DNA from: Triangularia verruculosa | Taxonomy: Eukaryota > Ascomycota > Sordariomycetes > Sordariales > Podosporaceae | Direction: 5' to 3' | Length of the DNA stretch: 64,000 nt | Assembly (NCBI GenBank): GCA_033296885.1 | Contig: MU864033.1 | Span: 1-64,000 of the forward strand | Part shown: positions 9,781-22,000 of the stretch, in pieces | How positions within the stretch are numbered: position 1 is the stretch's first letter | How the letters are laid out: the number at the start of each line of letters is the position of its first letter | Made by a program: the position numbers and the translations under genes | Notes under the pieces: model-generated | Told to the model about the DNA's origin: nothing | Seen by the model: only the letters and a program-made list of their open reading frames with translations | Databases searched by the model: none

Positions 9781-10897
9781 CTAAGCCCTCCTCAGAGCCT
9801 CCTCCTTCTTCTGCCTAGACCAATCACTCTCACACGCCGCCCCACTATGCCTCGGAATAAACCAGTCATGAATATCCTGATGCGTAATCATCGGCCGGTT
9901 CCTCCTCAAGAGAGCCAACAATTTCCTTTCCGACTCGATCCATCGATTATCACTTGGCTTGAGCACACTAGTCTGCTCCGCAACTTCGGCCGTAAGAGCC
10001 GCAATCTGACTTTGAAGCTCCGCCGTGATATCCCATTGCGCAGGATACAGCCCGCCGCGATTAGAATTGTTGGACGGAGTGGCAGCTTGTCCGACGGCGG
10101 TGGCCTGCACTTGCGATCTCTTACCACCCCTTTTCCTGTGAGTTGGTCCAGGATGGGGGGGGTTGACCTGAGCTTCGAGTGCGGCTGTGACGGTCCAGTC
10201 TGCGGGATGCCGATCTTCTTTGCTTGCAGGATGATCTACAACACCAAGAGTACTATTATTGTCTTCTTGAAGCGCACTGGATTGTTCAGACTGGGTGTCT
10301 TTCTGATCCCAAAGAGCTGTCTCGTTGGTCATGGAGTCAAGCAGGGCTGAGAGGTCCATATCATCCCAGGCCACAGGCGCTGGTTCGAGCTGGCCAAATC
10401 GCAGATTGGCCGGAAACATCTGGTCGTCCACCCCAACTGCTCCCTGAATAGTCACTGAATCATTCATCGCAAGAGCTTCTACTCCCGCGCTCATCTTCCT
10501 CACTTCCTCCTCGTCATGGCCAATCGTCTCGTTGCTATACTGTGTGAACATCGTTGGTACTAACACATGGTCATTAATGCCATCCTAGAAGACCCATATT
10601 GAAGCTGAATAAAAGCTTACACCTATCAGCAAGCGCCCGTTCACCCATCCTACCCTGAGCTTGTGCGTCCACAAATTCCTGAAGGATACTCGTCTGCCTC
10701 TCGACAGTCTCATAGCTCAACGGACAACTACTCTGCGGACAAAACCAAGCATCTTGGGCGCCAAATCCCGAAGGCTTGATGTGAAACTGCAAGCCAACCA
10801 TTCCAACGCAAGGGTCATGGCTACAAGCATAGGTCCTGGAGAATGGTGGGAAGACGAGTCGGCAGCTAGGACATTTGTACACTGTCTTGATACACAT
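9781..10897 (-). CDS. Hypothetical Cys-rich protein with internal repeat
   Basis: Two exons, 10897-10621 and 10559-9781, are joined across a 61-nt intron (donor GTAAGC, branch-like TTAATGAC, acceptor TTAG) and give about 351 residues in frame. The first 60 residues contain several Cys in zinc-finger-like spacing (CPSC near residues 9-12, then Cys at about 24, 29, 51 and 56), so metal binding is possible but unproven. The rest is polar and probably disordered. A short motif occurs twice: HPADWTVTAALEAQV and YPAQWDITAELQSQI, the second leading into a short coiled-coil-like helix. No family recognised. Its gene-sized ORFs, intron and codon use support a real gene. Confidence 0.7.
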
Positions 10898-11263
10898 CTT
10901 GAGAGTCCCTGGTCTAGTAAGGCTAACTGCTGCATTTGGCGGTAGCTTGGGTTCTCAGGACGAAGAAGTTTATTTGGGAAACATGCACATAAAGTCAAGA
11001 AGTGATGGATGGTTGTAGATGATATCTAGCAAGGGAAACCCCACAAGGCGGGTAACTGCTCGATAAATTGCCTGAGCGTAGGCATTTGTGCGGTGGCAAT
11101 CGTGCTTGTTATTTGTTGTTTGTGCGTGTTCTATATGATTCGTTTGGATACAGCAAGACGCTTCAACGGCATAAAAAATGCATGAGTAGGTAACCTTCAG
11201 GTTTCACTCCAAGAGCAAGATCCCAAGAAAGTCGTCGTCAAAATAAGCTCGTGGCCATCCTGT
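10898..11263. other. Intergenic: promoter of Cys-rich gene and 3' end of esterase
   Basis: The 366-bp gap lies between the ATG of the Cys-rich gene and the stop codon of the esterase, both read leftward. It should hold the promoter of the former and the esterase 3' UTR. No defined motif stands out. Confidence 0.5.
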
Positions 11264-13181
11264 TTAGCCTCTTGGCACCCACCCCCTTTTTCCACTCTCC
11301 ACCCGCCTCCGCAATTCTGGGACCAGCTCCACCTCTCCCATTGCACACTCCCAGCTCCCAGCCTCATTCACATCACCAACCCCGTCATAAACAGCCTTCT
11401 CAGGCCACGGGCAGATGGGCCGCTGTTTCAGCACACCCGAATTTGGGTCAGTTGGCTTCTTCCAAGTTGTGGCAATCAACTGGTCAACTGCCTGTCCCTC
11501 CTCAACCCACGCGATGAGTGCCATCAACGCATCATGCTCGGCATTCTCAAATCCAGGTACTGACCATGTGTCACGTCCCAGAACCCCAGGTTGAAACGCC
11601 GCTCCAATGTTCCATGGAGCATTCGGTCTGCAATTTGACGTCGAGAAGCAGTGACCCATGCCAGGAATTTGAAAGTACCGAATAAAGTCTCGTACACCGT
11701 CTAAATCACCTCCAAAAGCGTCGAGGGTTTTGTTGTAGTACCAAGAAGACCCCTTTTCCGGCACCAACCCATCTGTCAGGCCATGGTACAGGATCACTTT
11801 ACCGCCACGGTCCTTGAAGTTGGAGATATCATACTGGGTAGCCGATGGGCGACCGGGGTCTAGTCTTTGTGCCTTGTCGACGATATCTCTTCCAATTGTT
11901 GACAATCCAGCCCAGTCAAACTCCTTGCCGTCATCATCAAGCAAAAAGTCTCTGATGTATCCCAGCCCAAACGGGCTTGGTTCAGTTCCCCCCATCAGGA
12001 TCCACCACTGGTCCTCCGAACCGAGCGTCAACCCTGGATACAATAGTTCTCCATCCTGAGAAACCCACCCCTGGTACACCTTGCTAACCGTCTGAGCTTG
12101 TTCAACAGTCAAGCACTCCGAGAGTTTTGTTTCAAACTCAGAACACACCAAGGTCCCAAGGTCAAACTCGCACTTTTCAGGGCTACTGACAATCCCATCC
12201 TTTACCCCATCCACTTCGTCACACTGCCGCGTGACTTCGTCCGCCAACAAAACAAACTTCTCCTGTGGAATGTGGTAGGGGTTTGCCTCCTCAGCCGGGA
12301 GATTGTAAAGCCCAACCTGCATCAGGAACGGGTTCAACCTTGCGGTCCACCACGCTGGCGCACCGATCAACGCCCCATCAAAGCTGTCCGGAAACTTTTG
12401 TAGTTCACGCAGCCCTTGTCGGCCACCGGTCGAGCATCCGCTATAATACGTCCAGAGTTTCTCATCGTCGGGCTGTTCGTAGTATCGACGCACGATTGCC
12501 TTCCCGAGAGAGACGGAGCCATGCATTGCTTGCCAGCCCCAGAGTTCCTTCTTCTCGGCACGTTGTTTGGCCCAGGACGTCTCGGTGGTGGTGGAGTTGT
12601 GGCCAGTGTCGGTTGAAAGAGCGGCCATGCCGTGGTGCGGCCCTGCTGCCCTGTTTGCTTATTCGTCAGTGCGTGCAAGCAGGAAGACGTAATGGGAAGA
12701 GCGCTCACATGTCAAGCCAGTTGATGCCACCCGAGAAACCTCCATTGCCCACTACCAACAACCTCTTGGTCGAGAGCATCTCATCAGGCAGGAAGAGCCC
12801 GAACCGGTAACTCGCCGTAGCAGAGTGATCGACTTTGAGTGTTACAGCGCATAACGGAGGTAGATTGGTAGGGTCGACTGGGTATGGAGGGTCCGACGGA
12901 CCCTCACCGAAGGAGCCCTTTGCAGGCACAGGCGTGACATTCTCGATCGTCGCAGCGGTATTAAGCGTATGTAAAATCGAAACCAGAAACTCGGTATTGC
13001 ATTTCGGGTGCTTGACTTGCTGGTCCTCAAGTCGTGCTTGGGGCTGTCTTGGTTGAAGATTGCGCGTTGATGTTGAGTGGGTGGAGTGGGGAATCGGAAG
13101 AGGGGAGCGTGATGCAAGGGATTGGAAGGTGCCGAGTAGGGTCGCTACTGCTGTTGCTGAAAGGAAGCGCCAAAAGGTCAT
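11264..13181 (-). CDS. Secreted tannase/feruloyl esterase family enzyme
   Basis: Exons 13181-12709 and 12650-11264, with a 58-nt intron (GTGAGC ... CTGAC ... ACAG), give 619 residues in frame. The join restores the family block INWLDMAAGPHHGMAALSTD. A signal peptide covers about residues 1-23. The family's CS-D-HC arrangement is complete: Ser231 in GCSTGG with Cys230 beside it, Asp451 in HGLTDG, and His491-Cys492 in MGHCF; the two Cys are known to form a disulphide linking nucleophile and His in this family. The enzyme should hydrolyse esters of phenolic acids (gallate or ferulate) outside the cell. Which substrate cannot be told from sequence. An MFS exporter lies upstream on the same strand. 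Confidence 0.92.
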
Positions 13182-14115
13182 TGCTCATTAATCATCAGTT
13201 GACAAAAGAAGTGTTGAGATGAGAAGGTATAAAAATGGAGCAGCATTGCGAGGGGGGTTTGCTCGGACGTGAGCGCATGCGGGTAGATATATGCCAGATG
13301 TGGGTGTCTACACCAAACCCCCTTGCGTCTACAATCATCGGAAAATACGATACGCGGGATCTAGTTGACAGGCGATTTTACTAAAACCGTTGCCACGGTA
13401 GTCTTGAACTTGAGGCACGCCGTCCCGTGCGAGGCTCACTTGATCATTTTAGTTCATTGGATTAGCCTCTAACGGATTCGTTTACCCAATCGCACGAGTA
13501 GCCTTAGAAGGCACTTCTCAAGAGTTGCTCTAACCTTGTTTCACTACCTGGGCGAAATGTCTTCCGGCCTGGTCAGATGGCGGGCAGCAAGTCCGTGCTG
13601 AGGCCCAGCTGATAGCTTAGGACAACAAGATGGCCGGGAGCAAAGCCACTCTAACTGCGGTTTGGGGAGGGCGTTCGGGGCCAACGGCACTTGTATCCCA
13701 GCAATGTTGCTCAGACATGTCATGGCGCTTACTCTATGACGAAACCAACGGGGCTGTTGGAGCATGTCATACTGTGAACAACCATGTCTTTTTGACGAGA
13801 AAGCAAGTTCTGCCACTTGACGAGAAACTAGGTATGGACAGATCCTCGTAGTGATCACTCGGTTGAGACGATGAACTAAATAGCCCAGCGTTGTCACAAT
13901 TCTTTTCTTAATAGGCGAACATCAATTGTACAAAAGTCGAGATTTCTTGTATCTTCATAGTACTTGGTATCACATCCCCATCCCGAATCACTAACCTACA
14001 TCTAATCGCCAGATGACCCATATCCAACCATTGAACCCGTCCGTCTATCGGATATTACCAAAAGAAAACATTAAAAGTATTATCATGTCCCACCCCAAAC
14101 CAAACCATCTGCCCC
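13182..14115. other. Intergenic: esterase promoter and transporter 3' end
   Basis: The stretch holds the 5' flank of the esterase and the 3' UTR of the MFS gene, both leftward. Opposed ORFs at 13544-13897 (-) and 13630-13851 (+) overlap each other and match no family I know; they are not called. No repeat or RNA gene was seen. Confidence 0.45.
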
Positions 14116-16012
14116 TTAAGCCATCCCAATCTCAACCGGCTTCCCCTTAACACTATTCCACTCCACAAACACCGCTCCCAGAATACTGATCGCCGACAAC
14201 GCCGTAAACACTGTAAACGTCTGCGTCAAAGCATCATTGAACGCCCACGTAACCGCCTCCAAGTTCTGCGGCGCCACAACATTCTCAACACTGGTAGCGC
14301 CGACCGTCAAGATCATCATCGGATCCGCGATGTCCGGGACATACTTCGCAACATTCTCCACCAACTTGTTCGTGAAAACATTCTGAGTTACCGCCACAAA
14401 CAAAGCCGCGCCCAACGTCTGCAAGAAAATGATCAAGCTCGCTCCCGTCGGCACATCCTCAATGCTCAACACCGTCTGCACCGCAATAAGCGGCTGTTGA
14501 AATCCAATACCAATACCCGCACCAATGATAATCTGATACCCAATCCACACTCCCGCACTCGAGTCCGGCGTGAACGTCGTGCTTAACCCAAAGCCAATAC
14601 TCGACAGGATCGAACACGCAATCATAAAAGGCACGTAGTATCCCCAAACCGTCACCGCTCCTCCGGCCATAACACTGACCAGAACCAACGAGATCAGCAT
14701 CGGCAAATTCATGATGCCCGACCCAACCGCCGACGCATCCTTGACAGATTGAAACCAAATCGGGTAATAGTAAGCCGCTCCCAAGAAAGCACCACCAATC
14801 ATCATGATGAAGAACCCAGAGCTCCACACGCTCCTCTTCTTGACAATTCTCGGCGGCACCGTAGCCAGATCTCCTTGATAGATTTGCACCCAAATAAAGA
14901 TTGCAATCAACACACCAAACAACACAAAGAGCAAGATAACTCTCCAATTGTTCCAAGGGTACTGAGTGCCACCCCACTGAAGCGCAAGCAACAGGCAAAT
15001 AATCGCCGGCATGAACACAAGAGTGCCAAACGGATCGAACCGCATGATTCTCTGCCTGAGCGTATCGTCATTTTTGGTCTCCCTCTTCGGGTCGGGGAAG
15101 ATGAACATGATGACGGCGATGGTGACAGCTCCAATGGGCAAGTTGATGTAGAAGCACCACCTCCAGGTAACATGGTCAGTGAAGGCGCCACCCATCAAAG
15201 GACCAGAGATGGAGGCGAGACCGTACATACTTCCGATTGCGCCAGTGTAGATGGGGCGCTTGGCGAGGGGGACGCTGTACGCGAGAATGGTGAGGGCGCC
15301 AGAGAAAATACCAGCTGCGCCAACACCAGCGATGGCGCGCCCGATGATAAGAGTCACGCTGTTATTGGCGACGGCACAGATGAGGGACCCGACCTCGAAA
15401 ATGAAGATGGCGATAAGATAGACCCATTTGATGGAGAAGAATGTGTAGAAGCGACCGAAAAGGAGCTGGAAGGCTGCTGTTGTGAGGAGGTAGGCTGGTG
15501 CAAAGTCACGTCAGTATGGAGGCTCAAGCTGAAGGGGGTGGTGGAAACATACCACTGGCATACCAGCCAACGTCTGGCAAACTTTGGAACTGGTCGGTAA
15601 TCTTGGGAATGGCTGTGGCAATGATGGAATTATCGAGAGCCATCAGAAAAACGCTCAGGCACAGGGCAGTGATGATAGCCACGAGCTTGATGCCTGTTGG
15701 ATACTCCTCGCCATCTTCTCTCGTCTTGGAAGGCTCGAGTTTCTTGCTTCCAGCCTGGGACGCAGCGGTGGGGTGCTTTGCGAGGGTGTTGTCTGTCTTC
15801 TCGTTGTCGGCTGCTATTGCTATGACCTCTGGTTTCTTGGCCGCCTTCTCCGTCGCATCTGTCGAGGAGCCGGCGTCAATGTCTGTCCTATCCCCCGAAT
15901 TGGAAGCCTTCTCGTCGTCTGAAATGCTCTTTGAACTCGGGGCGACAGTTGGGGCCTGTGACTCGGCCGCCAACCCGTCTGCCGCCGGCTTGTCCAGCGA
16001 ATTACTAGCCAT
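14116..16012 (-). CDS. MFS drug/toxin efflux transporter, 14-TM DHA2-like
   Basis: Exons 16012-15553 and 15494-14116, with a 58-nt intron (GTATGT ... CTGAC ... CCAG), give 612 residues. The join reads WYASAYLLTTAAFQLLFGR, a canonical MFS helix 2 block. A long polar N-terminal tail (about 105 residues, Ser/Asp/Lys-rich) precedes the first helix, which contains ALDNSIIATAIP (motif D-like). RAIAGVGAAGIFSGA and GPLMGGAFTDHVTWRWCFYINLP follow, typical of fungal DHA2 pumps of the kind found with toxin clusters. It probably exports small lipophilic compounds by proton antiport at the plasma membrane. No biosynthetic genes lie beside it, so a cluster role is not supported. The esterase 0.9 kb downstream may be a chance neighbour. 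Confidence 0.92.
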
Positions 16013-19000
16013 GGTTGCTTATCCAATGGGTGTGGTGTTTGGCGTGCAGTGGATGGTTCTCGGGGTGGGCTAAAAATGAAAGATGTACAAGTGATGAACA
16101 AGGGAAGCTGATCCAAGATGACAAAAGAAGAAGCGGGCCTTCGAATGGGAGGTGACTTTATTTTATCTCCTTAGGCTGCTCGGATTGTTATGAAAGAAAA
16201 AAAAGTACCCGGGGTCTTTTTAGGGACAGGGGGGAGCAGCCGAGCGTGAGCTGGGAGCTGTGCCTTCAGTGTGGTCAGCTCAGCGGACCGGAGATAAATG
16301 TACCACTGGAGATACAAATTGTACCGCACCCCGACCCTAATCGATGTGGCTTGATGCCGAGACATCTTGGGGGCCTTAAAGAGACGGGCATCGCGAAAGC
16401 GGCAGAGGTAAAGCGCCCTCACGCCTGCCGGCTTGCAGGTCCCCGAGACAAGATGCCCAGGACTTGAGTGACTTGGATCTATGACCAATCTAGAGTGTCA
16501 CCGGACGTGGGGCTAGTACCCGTAGGTTGGGTTCCAGGCTCAAAGAGACTGTTGACGTGTGTACCGACGAGTTGTCAAAGACAGACGGAGGAATTTTGGG
16601 CCGATCGTGAGATCAGGCAAGAAGTGCGCCTGTTGGGAATGGCACTGATTGATAACAACGGATGGCAGCCATGCAAGAGGGGCACTGAAACAGCTAGACA
16701 TTGTCGCAAACGGCAGTCGCGCCAAGAGCCTCCTTATGCAATGCCGCCTCAGCTGCATCAAAAGTTCCGGGCCCCCAAATCCCAACACGTCGGTCTCGGT
16801 CAAAGCCAAGATGCCGGCAGGGGCAGATCCGCCCATCTGGAAAAGTCTTGTTTGCACCTCCGTCCAACCATCGGATCCAAGAGACCGAGACGTTGCATTG
16901 GGTAGATACTCTGACATCCTTCCACAATCACTCACCCATGCATACGCCATTTTGATGGAACCTTGCCGAAGAGTTGTCGGAAACATTTTCGTCAGAGGCG
17001 ATGACGACAAACAGTTCTAGCGAACGAATATGCAGTCGTATTTGTTGCTGCACTGCGCCTCAGCATCGAGCAGAAACCGTCCCCCAAAAGCACCATTTCC
17101 ATTCACTTTGATGACTCATCCCAACATCAGCTGCCCCGACCCTTCCGAAGAATTCGATTCCAGCAAATGCCAAAAGAACAAACGAACAGATCCAATTCGC
17201 AATCCAGCCTTATGGGCTCTGATAGGCCAAAGTGCGAATTTCTCGGAAAGCGGGTCCGGCAATGTCCCAATCCGAGGAGCCAGCCAACCAGATCTCGTCC
17301 TCTCTTTGTTGTTGTGATTCAGTGAAGTTGGGAACCGAATCTGGTACATGTGACACAGACCTCGTCCAGGGTTCAATATCGAAGTAAAAGTTGTGATCAT
17401 AGACATCTCACAGTATCAGTATCATCACAGTATTACCAACTTGCTCGTTCCTTTGGCTCCGCAAAAGCCCGGCTCGAGTTGCAGCAACACAAGAGTCACG
17501 CCAATACAGTCTCCGACCCCCACAGTTCCATCTCTATTTTTATAAGTCCAATCATCCTGCTTTTCCATCTTCCTTGCAATCCCTTACGGTCAAACCGGGT
17601 GGTTCCCAAACCCGACAAAATCATCCCTCCGGCAGATAAAAACACCCGGACACCAGCATCGGAATGCGGCCGGTCGCATCCCCAAAAGCTCCACTTATCA
17701 CCGAGCTCCACCCACCGGAGCCGTGAGTGGAAACCCGGCGCCGAGGCTTTGTCTTCAGATGCCTCGACAACACTCAAATAATCTATTCGACCCCGCATGA
17801 TAGATTGCCAGATCTGAGACAGCAGCAACGAATCTCAGGCCAGTCACACATGGTTTCTTCCCCAGTCTCGTCCTTCCACCGTTGCATGGAGTGGGTACAC
17901 AATCTATCGGTAACTTGCAGGTGTCACATCAGATCCTGAGATCTGCAGATCGCCCATTACACACCAGAAACTAAAGGTCCAAGACTGAATAAATTTGTAA
18001 CCCTACATTGTTTCTATCCTGGAAGGGCTGAATGCTCAATTATCCGGCGCCCGGTAAAGGCCAGACAATCCAATTCTACTCACACTAGCATGGTGAACCT
18101 GCAAGCCCTTATTAGACCAATCCACCAACTCGCCACCAAAGTGCTCTCCCTGCACCTACTCTATACTCTTTCCCCTATTCCTTCCCAAGAACACATTTGC
18201 CGAAGATGGCGAGTGTCGAATGACAAAGGTTATCGACAGGGCAGGAAATCTACCGATCCCAATTTCAAGCACCTGCCTGACCAGGAAGTCAGATCAAAAG
18301 ACAGCAAGTGCCTTTCAACTTGATCCTGTCCTTTCTGCCCCCCGCTCAAGTTGCCAAGGGTTTCCCGCACTCAGCGGGCAGGTTAAGCGTTGGGATCAAC
18401 ATCTGGAAGGAGCGCAAGGGGATCAAGTAGATACGATCCTACCTTTTGCTGCAGCGTCAAAGGATTGCGTATTTCCTTGTCCGTTCACGTGCGGTCGCTT
18501 CGAATGCCGGGAAATCCGTCTATTGCTCCCCAGGACAGATCTGCAACATGAGCGCAAGGGACGGCCCGTATTGCTAAGCTGATCCAGAAGTCGTAAAGCT
18601 GGGGCTTGCTGCCACCTCCAGCTGACCATGTGCCACCCTGATGGTTTTTCTTTTCCCACAGAGCGGCCTCAAGCGTGACAAGGCAATGCTATCACCGGGT
18701 GGAGGCAAGGCAAGTCGGCTGGGGTTGACCTCCTGTATTCATAATTTATATTTAGAATCCCCCATTCCATGCTGTCTTTTCCTCTTCTCCAACCCAAGAC
18801 GATGATATAATATTCTGGCCTCTCCATCTAAACAAGACATAGATAATGATAACCCCCTGCTGTGATCCAATATAATAATACCATCCCAGACTCCACTCAC
18901 TCATCTAAATGATACACAAATGCCGCCTTTCTTTTCTTCCATTCCAGGTTCCTTTTTAGTCTTCCAGCCAGAAAAGCAATACTCAATATCTTTATCTCTC

Positions 19001-19071
19001 TTTCATCGTAAACACAATACTGAACGGATGGCCCATATCATACAACTTTCCCTTCTTTCTTATGTGTGGTA
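16013..19071. other. 3-kb stretch without a convincing gene
   Basis: The left end should hold the MFS promoter and the right end the SWR1 3' UTR. Many short ORFs overlap on both strands, the densest at 16468-17020 (for example 156 codons minus, 145 and 123 codons plus), and others at 17350-17828. None has a recognisable domain, and I could not build a spliced model. Composition is normal for the locus, unlike the RIP tract. It may hide a small or non-coding gene, or simply be long regulatory DNA. Confidence 0.45.
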
Positions 19072-22000
19072 TTACCTTTTCCTCGTGTCTTTCCCCTTCT
19101 TTTTGCTCTTCTTTTGATCCTTTGGCAGATCCAACGGCGTTCCCTCCAGCGCCACTGTCATGAACTTGAGCATGTAATCATCAATGGTTTGCATCCTTTC
19201 ACCCCAGGCATTGTAATCGACCTCCTTTTCTTCCGTTGCAACATCACCATCAGCAGCAGACTCAGTAAACAACCCAAGACCAGATGGCTTGGTCTTTGCT
19301 GATGCCGGCGGCTCTGTCCCTTCTCTCGGCGTCCCATTCCTTGCACTAGAGACACCAGAAGGCTGCTGCTCGGAGAAATCGGCCTCGTCTTCCTGTATTT
19401 CTTTCTCAGCCACCCTTGCAGCAGCGACATCCTCCTTGTCTTCTGCCTGCTCGAGGACGCGACCAACGTTCCGTGGGTTGGTGCTCTCCACTCCACCAAG
19501 GACTCTATCCATGGCGGCGTTGGCAGCAACGTCGTTTTCGTTGGCGCAAATCTCACCACTCGTAGTGATGACGTCCCGGACAGAGATCTTGTTGAAGTAG
19601 TCGGTTGTGAACTCGCCTTCTTGAATGACGACGTCGTCGAGCATCTGCTTCTGGCTGGCCTTGCGGAGAATGTTGGCTTCGATGGTGTGCTCGCTGACAA
19701 GGCGATAAATATGTACGTCGCGTGTTTGACCGATACGGTGGGCTCGATCTTGGCATTGCTTGTCCATGGCAGGGTTCCAGTCTTGGTCATAAAAGATGAC
19801 AGTGTCGGCACCCGTCAGATTGATACCAAGGCCGCCAGAGCGAGTAGAAAGGATGAAGCATGTGATTCGGGTGTCGTGGTTGAAGCGGTCCGTCAGGATC
19901 TGGCGTTGCTCGACCTTTGTTGCGCCATCAAGACGGAGATACTTGTGGCCGTGGATGTTGAGGAATTGCTCGAGAATGTCAAGGACTTTGGTCATCTGGG
20001 TAAAGATAAGTGCACGGTGACCGCCAGCTTGCAACCTGCGCAGGAGCTTGTCCAGGGCTTGAAGCTTGCCGCAGTCGTATTGTAGGAGACGTTTGTCAGG
20101 GAACTGAATACTTAGACGCATCCGAGCTTCGTGCCATGGATCCACCGGTCGCTCTTTCGGCATGTAGGGCGCGTACTTGACAGGTGCTGAGAGCCTCAGG
20201 TCTGCCTCCTCAAATGCTTGGATGCCTTTCTCGCCGAGCAAATATTTGTTGAGGTCACCGGTGACAACTGCTGGAGTGACACATGCGAACTTGGTGATGG
20301 TCGTCTCCATCGACTCTGCACGTTGTTGAAGAGTTGGGATCGCACTGTGCAAGAAGTGCAAATCTTCTTCAAACCAGCTCATGATCTTTTGGGGCAGTTT
20401 CGGTCGCTGCTTGTATGGTCGACGATGAGTGTCGAGTGTGAGCAGCTCGACGAGACGCTTCCCATATATGGGACGTTGTTGACGACGCAGAGCGTTGAGA
20501 TAGACGCAATGCTGAAGCTCTTCAAAACGGCCCCACCTGGCGGCGCTTTCGAGATACACAATATTCGACTTAACAGAAGATGGGTCCAAGTTATGGTAGG
20601 CGTTGTTGGCCCGAATCTTTTGAGCGTCTCTCAAATCAGGGAAAACTCGAAGCGTGCTGAGCTGAGCAATACGATCTGCATGGGAGGCGGACATGTCCTC
20701 ATACTGCGTTGGAATCATATTGAGGAAGCTCAGGCTCACCGTGCTCATCAGTTTCTCAGTCAACAACTTCTTTCTCACCACGCGCTCGTTAATCTCAAAG
20801 TCAGCGGCGACTGAACGCTGCATGCGAAATGAAGTCATGATCGGCCGATCAACGAAAAGATCTGGATGGTTGCAGACCTTCCTCAGTTGCATCAGACAGT
20901 TAATGATGGACATGTAATTGCCAGATGACAGTGTCTCACGGGTGTCAGCCCGAGACAAAAAGCCATCGTACAATTCTCTCTGGCGTTTGGAAAGCCGACA
21001 GAATTCGACGTGCTCGTACTTCGCCGGCATTTGCTTTTCGACATCGGCCTTGAGACGGCGGAGGAGATATGGTCGAAGGACCTTGTGGAGCTTGGAAATG
21101 ATGGCCCGAGCTTCATCGTCCAGCTGCTCCCGTCCGCTCTCAAGAATCTGTGACTCTGGCCTGGAGAACCAATTATGGAATTCCCGGAGGTCGACGAAGC
21201 CGCCCTCGCCATTTTCTGGCGGTGCGAGAAAGTACAACAGCGACCAGAGTTCTGTCAAGTTGTTCTGCAGAGGGGTACCCGTGAGGAGCAAGCGCGCATG
21301 CGTATTGAAGCCAAGCAGTGTCTGCCAGCGCTGAGATTTGAAGTTCTTGATGTTGTGGGCTTCGTCGAGAATCATGTAATGCCATCGTCTGCGCCGGAAT
21401 ACTTGTTGGTCTTGGAGCACCATTTGGTATGAAGTAATACAGACGTTCCACACATCGTCGTTTGTCCACCCTTGTCGCTTTCTTTTACGCTCTTCTTGGT
21501 TGCCGTAGTATGTGAGAATTTTGAAGCCAGGGCACCACTTCTTGAACTCCATCTCCCAGTTGAGCATGACACTTGTTGGTACAATCACAAGATGCGGGCC
21601 CCACACTTCGTGGTGGCATGCCAAATGTGCCAAAAGTGCAATTGTTTGGATGGTCTTTCCCAAGCCCATTTCATCAGCGAGAATGCCATTGGTGTTGTTG
21701 GCATAAAGAGCTGCTAGCCAATCCAGGCCGTGATGTTGATATTCGCGTAGCGTGCCGCGAAGAAGGAAGGGTATTTCTGTTTTGGGTGTGTCTTGTTGCG
21801 GAGAAAGTTCTCTGCTATCGGCTGTCGTGGGCTCGACTTGTGAGGTGGATGCTGGTGTTTCTGCTTCGGTTGGTTTGGTGTCATCAGAGGTTCTCGGCGA
21901 TTGACTTCTGGACAAGCTGTGGCCAGCTGTCATCGGTTCAGTTTCTGGACTGTGGTGCTGACTGGGTGCCGTGGGGGGGCCAACAGAGGCTTCAAGTACT

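Noticed and set aside
14749..15600. 283-codon plus-strand ORF
   Set aside because: Antisense to membrane helices of the MFS transporter; hydrophilic His/Asp-rich content is the expected shadow.
9781..16012. Secondary-metabolite cluster around the MFS pump
   Set aside because: No synthase, P450, methyltransferase or pathway transcription factor lies nearby.
16540..17010. 156-codon minus-strand ORF as a real gene
   Set aside because: Plus-strand ORFs of similar size cover the same bases, none has a domain, and no intron joins it to more sequence. Kept only as a finding.
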